Assembly: GCA_002314635.1 (NCBI GenBank)
Contig: DCGQ01000048.1
Location: 1-48,717 of the forward strand
From: Clostridiales bacterium UBA1774
Lineage (GTDB): Bacteria; Bacillota; Clostridia; Oscillospirales; Oscillospiraceae
Reading direction: 5' to 3'
DNA length: 48,717 bases
The translations under genes and the position numbers were made by a program. Below, in pieces: positions 31,377 to 39,919 of this stretch (its first letter is position 1; the number at the start of each line of letters is the position of its first letter). The notes under the pieces were generated by a model that saw only the letters and a list, made by a program, of their open reading frames with translations, did not search any database and was not told the DNA's origin.

Positions 31377-31402
31377 CTGCCGGGTTCCTCGGAACCCGGC
31401 AG
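31377..31402. terminator. Shared terminator of glnA and rubrerythrin genes
   Basis: An 11-base-pair stem CTGCCGGGTTC/GAACCCGGCAG (31377-31387, 31392-31402) with CTCG loop in the 53-base gap between convergent genes. A U-rich stretch follows on the minus strand only, so it is stronger for the rubrerythrin gene. Confidence 0.75.
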
Positions 31403-31418
31403 AAATAAGCAAAACGGC

Positions 31419-31955
31419 TCAGTAATTTTCGGCGTTCAGCTCGAAATAAGCCTGCGGATGGGCGCAGACGGGGCAGACGGCGGGAGCCTTGGTGCCGATG
31501 CAGATGTGACCGCAGTTGCGGCACTCCCACACCTTCACTTCGCTCTTCTCGAAAACCTTGGCGGTCTCCACATTTTTCAGAAGGGCGCGGTAGCGCTCCT
31601 CGTGATGCTTCTCAATGGCGGCAACGGCGCGGAACTTGACTGCCAGCTCGTGGAAGCCTTCCTCGTCCGCATCCTTGGCAAAGCCTTCGTACATATCGGT
31701 CCATTCGTAGTTCTCACCGGCAGCGGCAGCAGCCAGATTCTGTGCGGTATCGCCGATGCCGTCCAGTTCCTTGAACCAGAGCTTGGCATGTTCCTTTTCA
31801 TTGTCAGCCGTTTTGAGGAACAGGGCAGAAATCTGCTCATATCCTTCCTTCTTGGCGGTGGAAGCAAACCAGCTGTATTTATTCCGGGCTTCGGATTCAC
31901 CAGCCAGTGCAGCCTTCAGGTTCTGTTCCGTTTTGGTTCCGGCATACTTGTTCAT
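31419..31955 (-). CDS. rbr: Rubrerythrin
   Basis: A 178-residue rubrerythrin. An N-terminal four-helix ferritin-like domain carries the di-iron ligands (LAGESEARNKY, TADNEKEH, FRAVAAIEKHHEERY) and a C-terminal rubredoxin-like site has two C-x-x-C pairs (CRNCG and CPVCAHP). It reduces hydrogen peroxide to water in the cytoplasm and is typical of strict anaerobes. ATG with CGGAGGG; consensus-like promoter upstream. Strong codon bias suggests high expression. Confidence 0.95.
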   Translation of the reverse strand: MNKYAGTKTEQNLKAALAGESEARNKYSWFASTAKKEGYEQISALFLKTADNEKEHAKLWFKELDGIGDTAQNLAAAAAGENYEWTDMYEGFAKDADEEGFHELAVKFRAVAAIEKHHEERYRALLKNVETAKVFEKSEVKVWECRNCGHICIGTKAPAVCPVCAHPQAYFELNAENY

Positions 31956-32006
31956 TGGTCATTCCCTCCGTTAATTCCAATATTCCGAATCGCTTCGGTG
32001 TCCTTC

Positions 32007-32035
32007 ATCATATGCTGACCCGGTGCAAAAGTCAA
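32007..32035 (-). promoter_or_regulatory. rbr: Promoter of the rubrerythrin gene
   Basis: TTGACT (32035-32030) and TATGAT (32012-32007) on the minus strand with 17-base spacing. Confidence 0.75.
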
Positions 32036-32182
32036 CCGCAGAAATTCTCCGTTTTTTCAGTAAAATTTCAGAAATACGGGAACTATCCGCAAATTTCAGC
32101 GTCTCTCCAAGCGTAAGCCCTGCGTCTTTCCCATTCAGCAGTCCATCATTCAATCTGTCATTCAAAACTGGAGGTATCTTTT

Positions 32183-34705
32183 ATGAAGCGCAAACGCATT
32201 CTCGCACTCCTGCTGGCTCTGGTCCTGTGCCTGAGTCTGGCAGCCTGTACCGGCAAAACCGACAACAATAACAGCGGCGGCAACAGCGGCAGCAAGGATA
32301 ACGGCGGCAGCAGCTCCGGCAAGACCGACTCCGGCTCCTCCGCCACGCCCGCACCGGATACCTACATTTACATCCCCGAATACATCCCCCTCACCGGTGA
32401 GCTTACCAACTATGTCAACCAGCTCTACGCCGCCGGAGACCGGTTCCTGATCAGCTCCTACGGCATCATCGGCAACAACGCCCCCGAGGGAACCCCCGAG
32501 GAAGAAAAGGGCATGTATGACCAGTACGGCACCATCTTCTACTGGTTGGGTCTGGACGGCACCACTGCCAAGCTTGCGAACTATCAGCCTATGGAAGCGC
32601 CCATGGAATCCACGGAGGACGGCAAGGTTCAGTGCAGCGCCTACAACCAGAATTTCTCCGTTGCTGCCGACGGCAGCATCCTCAGTCTGGACTGCGTGTA
32701 TATCAATATGTATACCGGCCCCGATGAGCCGGAGATGTACTCCGAGGAATGGTGGAATCTGGGCTATTATGAGCAGTACATGACCAACGAGCAGCACTAT
32801 TATGTCCGCACGCTGGGACAGGACGGCAGTGAGCTGAGCCGCATCTCTCTGGATGCCGCAGCAGAGGCCGCCGAGGCTGCCGGTTCCTATTTCAGCGCCT
32901 ATAAGATCATCATGGACAAAGAAGGCAACATCATCCTCAACAGCGACAGCGCCCTCTACAAGCTGGATAAGACCGGTGCCATGCTGGCCACCAAGTCCTT
33001 TGAGGAAAAAATGAACGATCCCGACGGTTACTTCTGGCTGAACGATATGTTCCTGCTTGGCGATAAAATTCTCATCACCTACTACGGCAACGACGGCCAG
33101 ATGATGACCTCGCTGGATTCTGCCACCCTGACCCCGGACTTTGAGAACGCGCATTCCGTCAACAATATGTATAACGCCATCCCCGGCACCGGCGACTACG
33201 ACCTGTATTACACCAACGGCTCCAACCTGATGGGCTACAAGCTCAGCAGCGGCGAATCCGAAAAGGTTCTGAACTGGATCAACAGCGATGTGAACCCCAA
33301 CAATACCGGCAGCGCCTGTATGCTCAGCGACGGGCGCATCGCACTGGTGGAAAGCGAATGGGATTCTAATTATGAGAATGCCACCAGCACGCTGATCCTC
33401 CTGAGCAAGGTTCCCGCCTCCAGCGTGGCACAGAAAACCGTTCTGACTTTTGCCACCCAGTATCTGGATTACGATATGCAGGAATCCATCGTGAAGTTCA
33501 ACCGCACCAGTCCGGATTACCGCATTGAAGTGCTGGACTACTCCGAGTACAACACCGAGGAGGATTACTCCGCCGGTCTGACCAAGCTGACCGCCGAAAT
33601 CATGGCAGGCAATGTGCCCGACATCATTGACCTGAACGGTCTGCCCTACTCCAAGATCGCCTCCAAGGGTCTGCTGGAGGATCTGACGCCCTATCTCGCC
33701 GCCGACAGCGAACTGAACGGAAAGCTCCTGCCTAATGTGGTTGAGGCCCTCAGCGTGGGCGGCAAGCTGTACCGCACCGCCTCCAGCTTCAATGTGATCA
33801 CCGCCGTGGGCGCTGCCAGCATCGTGGGCGATACCCCGGGCTGGACGCTGAAAGACCTGAAAACCGCCCTCAGCTATATGCCCGAAGGCTGCACCCCCTT
33901 TGATGAGACCACGACCCAGAGTGAGGTTCTGAACTACGCGCTGTGCATGGAGCTGGACAAGCTGGTGGACTGGGACACCGGCAAATGCAGCTTCGACACC
34001 GGTCTGTTCGCGGAAGCGCTGGAGTTCTCCGCCATGTTCCCCAAGGAGTATGACTGGAACAACTACAGCTACGATGATTCCAGCAGCGAGTATGCCCGCA
34101 TTGCCAACGGTCAGCAGATGCTGCTGCTGCAGTGGTTCTACGATTTCGACACCATCCAGTATATCAATGCCATCTTCGGCGGCAATGCCACCTACATCGG
34201 CTTCCCCACCTCCGACGGCGTGGGTTCCGCTATGAACTTCAACGAAAGCGGCTATGCCATCAGTGCCAAATGTTCTAACAAGGACATTGCATGGCAGTTC
34301 GTCCGCACCATGTTCACCAAGGATTATCAGCTGAGCAACACCTGGTCCTTCCCCACCAACTCCGATGCGCTGGCCGAGCGTGTGAAGGAAGCCACCACGC
34401 CCTACTATGAGACCGACTGGGAAGGCAACTTCGTTCTGGACGAAAACGGCAACAAAATCGAGCAGAGCCGCGGCACCTGGGGCTGGGGCGGCTATGAGGT
34501 CGAGATCTACGCCTTGACTGAGGAAGAAGCCGCCGAGGTGGTGGATATGCTCACCTCCGTGGACAAGGTCTACAACTACGACGAAGAACTGATGAACCTG
34601 ATCACAGCAGACTGCGAAGCCTTCTTCGCCGGTCAGAAGTCCGCCGATGAAGTGGGCAAGCTCCTGCAGAGCAAAATGACCATCTATGTTGGCGAACAGA
34701 AATAA
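32183..34705 (+). CDS. Solute-binding lipoprotein with an N-terminal propeller-like domain
   Basis: An 840-residue lipoprotein. The signal peptide ends in the lipobox LAAC (Cys about 22), then a Gly/Ser/Asn linker. Residues about 55-415 have repeated strands of the form DGSILSLD, DKEGNIILNSDSALYKLD and LSDGRIALVES, which suggest a beta-propeller-like domain. Residues about 425-840 form a family-1 (sugar-type) solute-binding domain (TFATQYLDYDMQESIVKFNR, GNVPDIIDLNGLPYSKIASKGLLEDL, AWQFVRTMFTKDYQ). Single-domain sugar binders are about 420 residues, so this is twice the usual size. It is followed, with a 20-base overlap, by two permeases. The ligand is unknown. Site GGAGG eight bases before the ATG. 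Confidence 0.85.
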   Translation: MKRKRILALLLALVLCLSLAACTGKTDNNNSGGNSGSKDNGGSSSGKTDSGSSATPAPDTYIYIPEYIPLTGELTNYVNQLYAAGDRFLISSYGIIGNNAPEGTPEEEKGMYDQYGTIFYWLGLDGTTAKLANYQPMEAPMESTEDGKVQCSAYNQNFSVAADGSILSLDCVYINMYTGPDEPEMYSEEWWNLGYYEQYMTNEQHYYVRTLGQDGSELSRISLDAAAEAAEAAGSYFSAYKIIMDKEGNIILNSDSALYKLDKTGAMLATKSFEEKMNDPDGYFWLNDMFLLGDKILITYYGNDGQMMTSLDSATLTPDFENAHSVNNMYNAIPGTGDYDLYYTNGSNLMGYKLSSGESEKVLNWINSDVNPNNTGSACMLSDGRIALVESEWDSNYENATSTLILLSKVPASSVAQKTVLTFATQYLDYDMQESIVKFNRTSPDYRIEVLDYSEYNTEEDYSAGLTKLTAEIMAGNVPDIIDLNGLPYSKIASKGLLEDLTPYLAADSELNGKLLPNVVEALSVGGKLYRTASSFNVITAVGAASIVGDTPGWTLKDLKTALSYMPEGCTPFDETTTQSEVLNYALCMELDKLVDWDTGKCSFDTGLFAEALEFSAMFPKEYDWNNYSYDDSSSEYARIANGQQMLLLQWFYDFDTIQYINAIFGGNATYIGFPTSDGVGSAMNFNESGYAISAKCSNKDIAWQFVRTMFTKDYQLSNTWSFPTNSDALAERVKEATTPYYETDWEGNFVLDENGNKIEQSRGTWGWGGYEVEIYALTEEEAAEVVDMLTSVDKVYNYDEELMNLITADCEAFFAGQKSADEVGKLLQSKMTIYVGEQK

Positions 34706-35588
34706 GCATATCGCACGGCGGCGGAAGGGAAGATTCCCGGATTTCCTCCGCAGCCTGTGCTTCCTCTCTCCCAGTTTTCTGGGCGTCTGCGTGTTCTTCA
34801 TCGCCCCCTTTGTGGTGGTGGTTCGCTACGCGCTGACTGCGGGCATGGGCAGCGACGCCTTTGTAGGACTGGAAAATTTCAAAAGGCTGATCGCCAATCA
34901 GGCCTTCCGCATGGCGGCGAAGAACACCCTGACCTTCTCCGCCATGGCGGTTCCTCTGAGCGTCATTCTGGCCATCGTCATGGCGCTGATGCTGGAAAGC
35001 CGGATCCCGCTGAAAAGCGCCTTCCGCTCCTTCTTCCTCAGTCCCATGATGGTACCGGTGGCCTCGGTGGTGCTGATCTGGCAGGTGATGTTCAGCAATA
35101 ACGGAACTGTGAACGCATGGATCACCGCGCTGGGCGGCACCGGAGTGGACTGGCTCAATTCCGACTATGCGCCTCTTGTGGTGGTCCTGCTGTTTCTCTG
35201 GAAGAACCTTGGGTACAACATGATCCTGTTTATGGCAGGTCTGAACAACATCCCCAAGGCGCTTCTGGAATATGCGGATGTGGAGGGAGCCTCCGAATGG
35301 TACAAGTTCTGGGCCATCAAGCTCCGCTATCTCAGTCCCACGGTGCTGTTCGTCACGATTCTGAGTCTGATCAACTCCTTCAAGATCTTCCGGGAAGTGT
35401 ATCTGCTGGCAGGGAATTACCCCTATTCCAGTCTGTATACGCTGCAGCACTTCATGAACAACATGTTTAATTCCATGGATTATCAGAAGCTTTCCGCTGC
35501 GGCAATTCTGATGGCACTGGTGATGATCCTGCTGATCGCCGCCCTGTTTGCCATTGAAAACTGGTTCGGAAAGGATGTGGAAGGATGA
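34686..35588 (+). CDS. ABC importer permease (MalF/UgpA-like)
   Basis: A 300-residue, six-helix permease of the carbohydrate uptake-1 class, with the coupling (EAA) motif region LEYADVEGASEWYKFWAIKLRYL (core YADVEGASEWYKFWAIKL) before the last helices. It starts inside the end of the binding-protein gene (20-base overlap), so translation is coupled. It pairs with the next gene. The ATPase that should energise it is not in the operon and may be a shared MsmK/MsiK-type protein encoded elsewhere. Confidence 0.9.
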   Translation: MLANRNKHIARRRKGRFPDFLRSLCFLSPSFLGVCVFFIAPFVVVVRYALTAGMGSDAFVGLENFKRLIANQAFRMAAKNTLTFSAMAVPLSVILAIVMALMLESRIPLKSAFRSFFLSPMMVPVASVVLIWQVMFSNNGTVNAWITALGGTGVDWLNSDYAPLVVVLLFLWKNLGYNMILFMAGLNNIPKALLEYADVEGASEWYKFWAIKLRYLSPTVLFVTILSLINSFKIFREVYLLAGNYPYSSLYTLQHFMNNMFNSMDYQKLSAAAILMALVMILLIAALFAIENWFGKDVEG

Positions 35589-36460
35589 AGAAAAAGCGCT
35601 ATTTCAGCCGGGGTTTCATGTTCGTTCTCAGCGGCATTTTCGCCCTGATGTTCCTCGTCCCCACGGTTCTGACCATCACCAATTCCTTTATGACCGAGTC
35701 GGAGATCAATTCCAACTACGGTATGATCTTCTCCTCCACCTCCGGCGGTTATGTTTCCGAAAAGGTGAACCTGAAATTTCTGCCGGATAAGGTGACGATG
35801 AGCCAGTACATCACCGGTCTGGTCCGCAGTCCCGAATATCTGGTGAAATTCTGGAACAGCGTGATCCTTACCGTGCCGATCGTCTTTCTGCAGGTGGCCG
35901 TTGCTGCCGTGGCGGCCTACAGCTTCACCCGCTGGCGGGGCAAGGTACGCAGCATCATCTTTTTCTTTTATGTGATCCTGATGCTGATGCCCTATCAGGT
36001 CACGCTGGTGCCAAATTATCTGGTCAGTGAAAAGCTGGGACTGCTGAACACCCGTTGGAGCATCATTCTGCCGGGTATGTTCGCACCCTTCAGCGTATTC
36101 CTGCTGACCAAATATATGCGCCGGATTCCCTATGCGCTGATCGAAGCCGCCAAAATCGACGGTGCGGGTGAATGGCAGATCTTCACAAAGATTTGTCTGC
36201 CTCAGTGCCGCAGCGCCCTGTGTTCCATCGCGATTCTGGTGTTCATCGACTACTGGAATATGGTGGAGCAGCCGCTGGTTCTGCTGGCGGACGCGGAAAT
36301 GCAGCCGCTCAGCGTCTATCTGAGCACGATCAACTCCGGCGAGATCGGTCTGGCCTTCGCCATGGCCACGGTTTATATGTTCCCGTCCCTCCTCATCTTC
36401 CTTGCCGGAGAGAATTATCTGATGGAGGGCATCACACATGCCGGTAGTATTAAGGGGTAA
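35585..36460 (+). CDS. ABC importer permease (MalG/UgpE-like)
   Basis: A 291-residue six-helix permease with the MalG-type EAA motif region YALIEAAKIDGAGEWQIFTK and a conserved NYWNM/IDYWNM segment. Its ATG overlaps the stop of the partner permease by four bases. A large extracytoplasmic loop between helices 1 and 2 (residues about 35-85) carries a Ser/Gly-rich stretch. It forms the transmembrane pore with the preceding permease. Confidence 0.9.
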   Translation: MKKKRYFSRGFMFVLSGIFALMFLVPTVLTITNSFMTESEINSNYGMIFSSTSGGYVSEKVNLKFLPDKVTMSQYITGLVRSPEYLVKFWNSVILTVPIVFLQVAVAAVAAYSFTRWRGKVRSIIFFFYVILMLMPYQVTLVPNYLVSEKLGLLNTRWSIILPGMFAPFSVFLLTKYMRRIPYALIEAAKIDGAGEWQIFTKICLPQCRSALCSIAILVFIDYWNMVEQPLVLLADAEMQPLSVYLSTINSGEIGLAFAMATVYMFPSLLIFLAGENYLMEGITHAGSIKG

Positions 36461-36466
36461 CATTTG

Positions 36467-38812
36467 ATGGAAGAAAAGAAGAAAAAAAGAGGTTGGATCA
36501 AGGATGCCGCCATCATTTTTCTGGTGATCCTGCTGGTCCTGACCTTTTTCAGCAACACAATTATGAACCGTTCTCTCCCGGAGGTCACCACGCAGTATGT
36601 CACCTCCGGCACCATCACCACCAAGATCCGCGGTTCCGGCACTGTGGTCGCCCGGGAAAACTATGATGTGACCATTGACCAGACCCGGAAGGTGCAGAGC
36701 GTTGCTGTTCGCAGCGGCGACGAAGTACACGCCGGTGATGTGCTGTTTACGCTGGAACGCGGAGACAGCAGCGAGCTGGAGGCCGCAAAGGAAACGCTGG
36801 CCAGTCTGGAAAAACAGTACCAGATTTCTCTGATCAATGCCAGCACTGCCGATTACGCCCGGGAAAACCGTCAGATCGAGAAATCCCGCAAGGAGCTGAC
36901 CGAGGCCCAGACCGCTCTGCAGGAGCTGGAAGCTTCCGCAGAGGAAGGCGGAGAATACGCCTTGAAGCTGGCGGAGGCACAGGCAGCCGTAGCGGAAAAA
37001 GAAGCCGCACTTCAGGAGGCGCAGGCCGAGCTGAACACCGAAGCAGCCAGCGATGACGCCATTGCCGCGCTGAAGCAGGCCGTCAAGGATGCACAGGCGC
37101 TGGTTCGCCAGAAGGAAGCCGAAGTAAAGGCCGCAAAGGAAGCCATGAAGCCTGCCTCCGCGCTGGTCAAGGAAAAAAACGCCGTTTATACGGAAAAGAA
37201 CGAGATTCTCCAGAACTGCAAGGAGCTTCGGGATCAGTATATGGGCGGCAGCTCCGATTACAGTGCTGTCAGCGACGCGCAGGATGCCGTTCTGGAGGCG
37301 CAGCAGGCGCTGACGGACTGCAAAACCGCCTATGAAACCGCCAAGGTTCTTTACGGCAGCGATTATGCCGCACTGGTTTCCTATGCAGACACCATGATGG
37401 AGACCCAGTGGAACAGCATCCGGGACGAGCTGACCGCCTCCGCGGAAACCGCTTATCGCAATGAACAGGGTCTCAGTGCCTCGGATGTGCTGACGCCGGA
37501 GCAGGAAGCCCAGCTGCAGAGCTGCGTTGACACCGCATTGGCTGACGTACCCGCTCTCCGCACCTATCAGGATGCCAACCGGAACATCTATCTCCCTGCC
37601 GCAGCGGAGCTGAACAGCGGAAGCGCATTGGCGGAAGCCTACAGTGCCTATAAAACTGCAGAGGCCGACATTGCCAGTGCTCAGAGCAGGCTTTCCAGCG
37701 CGGAAAACAGATACGCCGATGCCTACAGTACCTATTGGGAAAATAATCAGCAGAATACCGCCTATGTCAACGCTCAGAAAAAAGTGGACGCCGCCCAGAA
37801 GGAAGTCGATGCCGCCGCCGCAGAGCTGAAAACCGCACAGAAGGCGCTGGATGACCTTACCGCCGCCGAAGAAACGGCGGAGGACGTGCTGGCAGAAGCC
37901 AATGAGGCGCTGAACGAAGCGAACACCGCGCTGAACGAAGCAGATACCCGTCTGAACACGGCCGCCAATGAGCTGGAAGCCGCCAGAGAAGCGGAAAAGT
38001 CCCTTCGCAGCAGCCGGGAAGATGCACTGGAAACGGCTCAGGCCAGAGTGGAAAGCTGCGCCGAATCGCTGGAGGATCTGGTTTTCAGTCTGGAACAGCA
38101 GAAGCTGGCGGACAACAAATCCCAGCAGCTGGAAGCCATGGACCGAAAGGAACAGCTTGACGCCATTGACAGGCAGAAGGCTCTGATCGAGGAGCTGAGT
38201 CAGGCTGACGGGGGCACCGAGGTTCTGGCCAAGGTCTCCGGCATTGTCAAATCCATCAGCGTCAGCGCCGGTTACAAGGCAGAGGCCGCTGCCGTGCTGG
38301 CCACCATTGAGGTTCCGGATCTGGGTTATACGCTGAGCTTCTCCGTAACCAACGAACAGGCCCGCCGGCTCCATGTAGGTGACACCAGCACGGTGTCCAA
38401 CTTCTACTGGGGCAGCCAGATCAACGCGGAGCTGATCTCCATCGTGACCGACCCGCAGAATCCCCAGTCCAGCAAACGGCTCACCTTCAGTCTTACCGGC
38501 GATGTGACCGCCGGCAGCACGCTGACCCTCAGTGTGGGCGATAAAAATGCAACCTATGACATGGTAGTTCCCAACAGTGCCCTCCGCAGCGACAGCAAGG
38601 GCAGCTTCATTCTCATCATTACCGCCAAGAACAGTCCGCTGGGCAACCGCTACTACGCTTCCCGTGTGGATGTGGAAGTGGTCTCTGCCGATGACCAGTA
38701 TTCCGCCATCTCCGGTGCGCTGGAAGGCTACGAAAGCGTCATCATCAATACCAGCGGCAATGCGCCCATTGCTTCCGGGGATCAGGTGCGGCTGGCCGAC
38801 AACAACGCATAA
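36467..38812 (+). CDS. HlyD/MacA-like membrane fusion protein with a long coiled coil
   Basis: A 781-residue protein. A basic cytoplasmic tail and one membrane helix (about 13-33) are followed by a lipoyl-type half motif (VQSVAVRSGDEVHAGDVLF), a very long Ala/Glu/Lys/Gln coiled-coil hairpin (about residues 100-575), the second lipoyl half (VLAKVSGIVKSISVSAGYKA), and beta-barrel-like and membrane-proximal domains. This is the periplasmic adaptor layout of tripartite exporters, though the hairpin is several times longer than in MacA (usually under 400 residues in all). In a single-membrane cell it probably projects through the wall. It lies between importer-type permeases and a MacB-like domain protein, which is unusual. 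The start is the ATG after AAGGGG. Confidence 0.83.
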   Translation: MEEKKKKRGWIKDAAIIFLVILLVLTFFSNTIMNRSLPEVTTQYVTSGTITTKIRGSGTVVARENYDVTIDQTRKVQSVAVRSGDEVHAGDVLFTLERGDSSELEAAKETLASLEKQYQISLINASTADYARENRQIEKSRKELTEAQTALQELEASAEEGGEYALKLAEAQAAVAEKEAALQEAQAELNTEAASDDAIAALKQAVKDAQALVRQKEAEVKAAKEAMKPASALVKEKNAVYTEKNEILQNCKELRDQYMGGSSDYSAVSDAQDAVLEAQQALTDCKTAYETAKVLYGSDYAALVSYADTMMETQWNSIRDELTASAETAYRNEQGLSASDVLTPEQEAQLQSCVDTALADVPALRTYQDANRNIYLPAAAELNSGSALAEAYSAYKTAEADIASAQSRLSSAENRYADAYSTYWENNQQNTAYVNAQKKVDAAQKEVDAAAAELKTAQKALDDLTAAEETAEDVLAEANEALNEANTALNEADTRLNTAANELEAAREAEKSLRSSREDALETAQARVESCAESLEDLVFSLEQQKLADNKSQQLEAMDRKEQLDAIDRQKALIEELSQADGGTEVLAKVSGIVKSISVSAGYKAEAAAVLATIEVPDLGYTLSFSVTNEQARRLHVGDTSTVSNFYWGSQINAELISIVTDPQNPQSSKRLTFSLTGDVTAGSTLTLSVGDKNATYDMVVPNSALRSDSKGSFILIITAKNSPLGNRYYASRVDVEVVSADDQYSAISGALEGYESVIINTSGNAPIASGDQVRLADNNA

Positions 38813-38815
38813 CGC

Positions 38816-39859
38816 ATGAAGAAGAAAACGCTATTATCTCTGCTGCTGCGCTGCGGCATCTGCCTTGTGCTGGCAGTGGTCTGTCTGCTCATCCGCCGCG
38901 GCCTGAGCAGACAGCTTCCCGGCCAACGGGTGGCCGAGCGCTGGGCCGGTGACGGCGAAACGCCATTTAGCCAATATAGCTGCTTTCTGAATGCTTCGGA
39001 TGGTCTGACGCTGGACAGTATCTACGCTTTCCGGGAAAAAACAGACCAGAAGCTGGCGGAGGCAGAGATCACCGTACCCTATCTGGATACATGGAGCCAT
39101 GTGGGCTCCGTCACCGTCAGTTCCGAGCGCAGCTCCATCTCGGCAGCGGCGGTGGCCGTGGGCGGCAGCTACTTTGATTTCCATCCGCTGAACCTGCTCA
39201 GCGGGTGCTATCTGCAGCAGAACGATCTGAATACCGATCTGGTGGTGCTGGACGAAGATCTGGCATGGCTGCTGTACGGCAGCAGCGACCTGCAGGGCAT
39301 GGAGGTCAGCATCGGCGGGAAACCCTTCGTAATCGCCGGTGTGGTGGCCCGTGAAGACGACGCCGCAACGAAACAGTATCAGGCCGACAGTCCGGTCATC
39401 TACCTGAGCTGGACTGCATGGCAGGAGCTGGGTGATACCGCCATCACCTGTTACGAGGCAGTTCTTCCGGAGCCGGTGAACGGGTTTGCAGAACAGCTTC
39501 TGAAGGACGGACTCAGCATCGGAAACGGTCTGCTGCTGAAGAACACCGGACGCTATGACCTGTCCGGTTCCATGAAGCTGATCCGCAGCTTCGGCACCCG
39601 CGGCGCGGTGACAAGCGGTGTGGCGCTCCCCTGGTGGGAAAATGCCGCCCGCTATTACGAGGACTGGTGTGCGCTGCTGCTGGCTGTCACGCTGGCGCTG
39701 CTGGTATTCCCCGCGCTGTGTGCCATTGCCGGTCTGATATTCGGCTGGCTCCGGCTGCGGAAGCTGCTGTACCGGGGAATCCCGGTGCTGTGGCGAAAGG
39801 CCGGAGACGGGCTCTACGCCCTGTCCGGCAAGCTTTCCGGAAAAAAGAAAAAGTCCTGA
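38816..39859 (+). CDS. MacB-like periplasmic-core-domain protein with two membrane helices
   Basis: A 347-residue protein with an N-terminal membrane helix (LLRCGICLVLAVVCLLIRRG), a large outside domain similar to the MacB periplasmic core (AVGGSYFDFHPLNLLSGCYL, VVLDEDLAWLLYGSSDLQGM, KPFVIAGVVA) and one C-terminal helix (ALLLAVTLALLVFPALCAIAG region). MacB/FtsX proteins have four helices and, in MacB, an ATPase; here both the last two helices and the ATPase are missing. It follows the adaptor gene by three bases and probably works with it. Function is inferred only from these parts. Confidence 0.75.
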   Translation: MKKKTLLSLLLRCGICLVLAVVCLLIRRGLSRQLPGQRVAERWAGDGETPFSQYSCFLNASDGLTLDSIYAFREKTDQKLAEAEITVPYLDTWSHVGSVTVSSERSSISAAAVAVGGSYFDFHPLNLLSGCYLQQNDLNTDLVVLDEDLAWLLYGSSDLQGMEVSIGGKPFVIAGVVAREDDAATKQYQADSPVIYLSWTAWQELGDTAITCYEAVLPEPVNGFAEQLLKDGLSIGNGLLLKNTGRYDLSGSMKLIRSFGTRGAVTSGVALPWWENAARYYEDWCALLLAVTLALLVFPALCAIAGLIFGWLRLRKLLYRGIPVLWRKAGDGLYALSGKLSGKKKKS

Positions 39860-39875
39860 AATCCTCATTCCTCAT

Positions 39876-39915
39876 AAAAAACGCTCCGGAACCCTTGGGT
39901 TCCGGAGCGTTTTTA
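39876..39915. terminator. Bidirectional terminator
   Basis: A perfect stem of about 17 base pairs (AAAACGCTCCGGAACC with its complement) with T-runs on both strands, between the convergent transporter operon and aldo/keto reductase gene. Confidence 0.92.
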
Positions 39916-39919
39916 TCTC

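Noticed and set aside
34686..36460. Naming the sugar transported by the two permeases.
   Set aside because: Family-1 binding proteins and their permeases cannot be assigned a ligand by eye, and there is no neighbouring glycosidase or regulator to guide it.
32162..38374. Very long open frames on the minus strand (about 880 and 960 residues) opposite the transporter operon.
   Set aside because: They are mirror images of GC-rich, strongly codon-biased plus-strand genes. Their translations are His/Gly/Gln-rich with no domain, and they lack ribosome binding sites.
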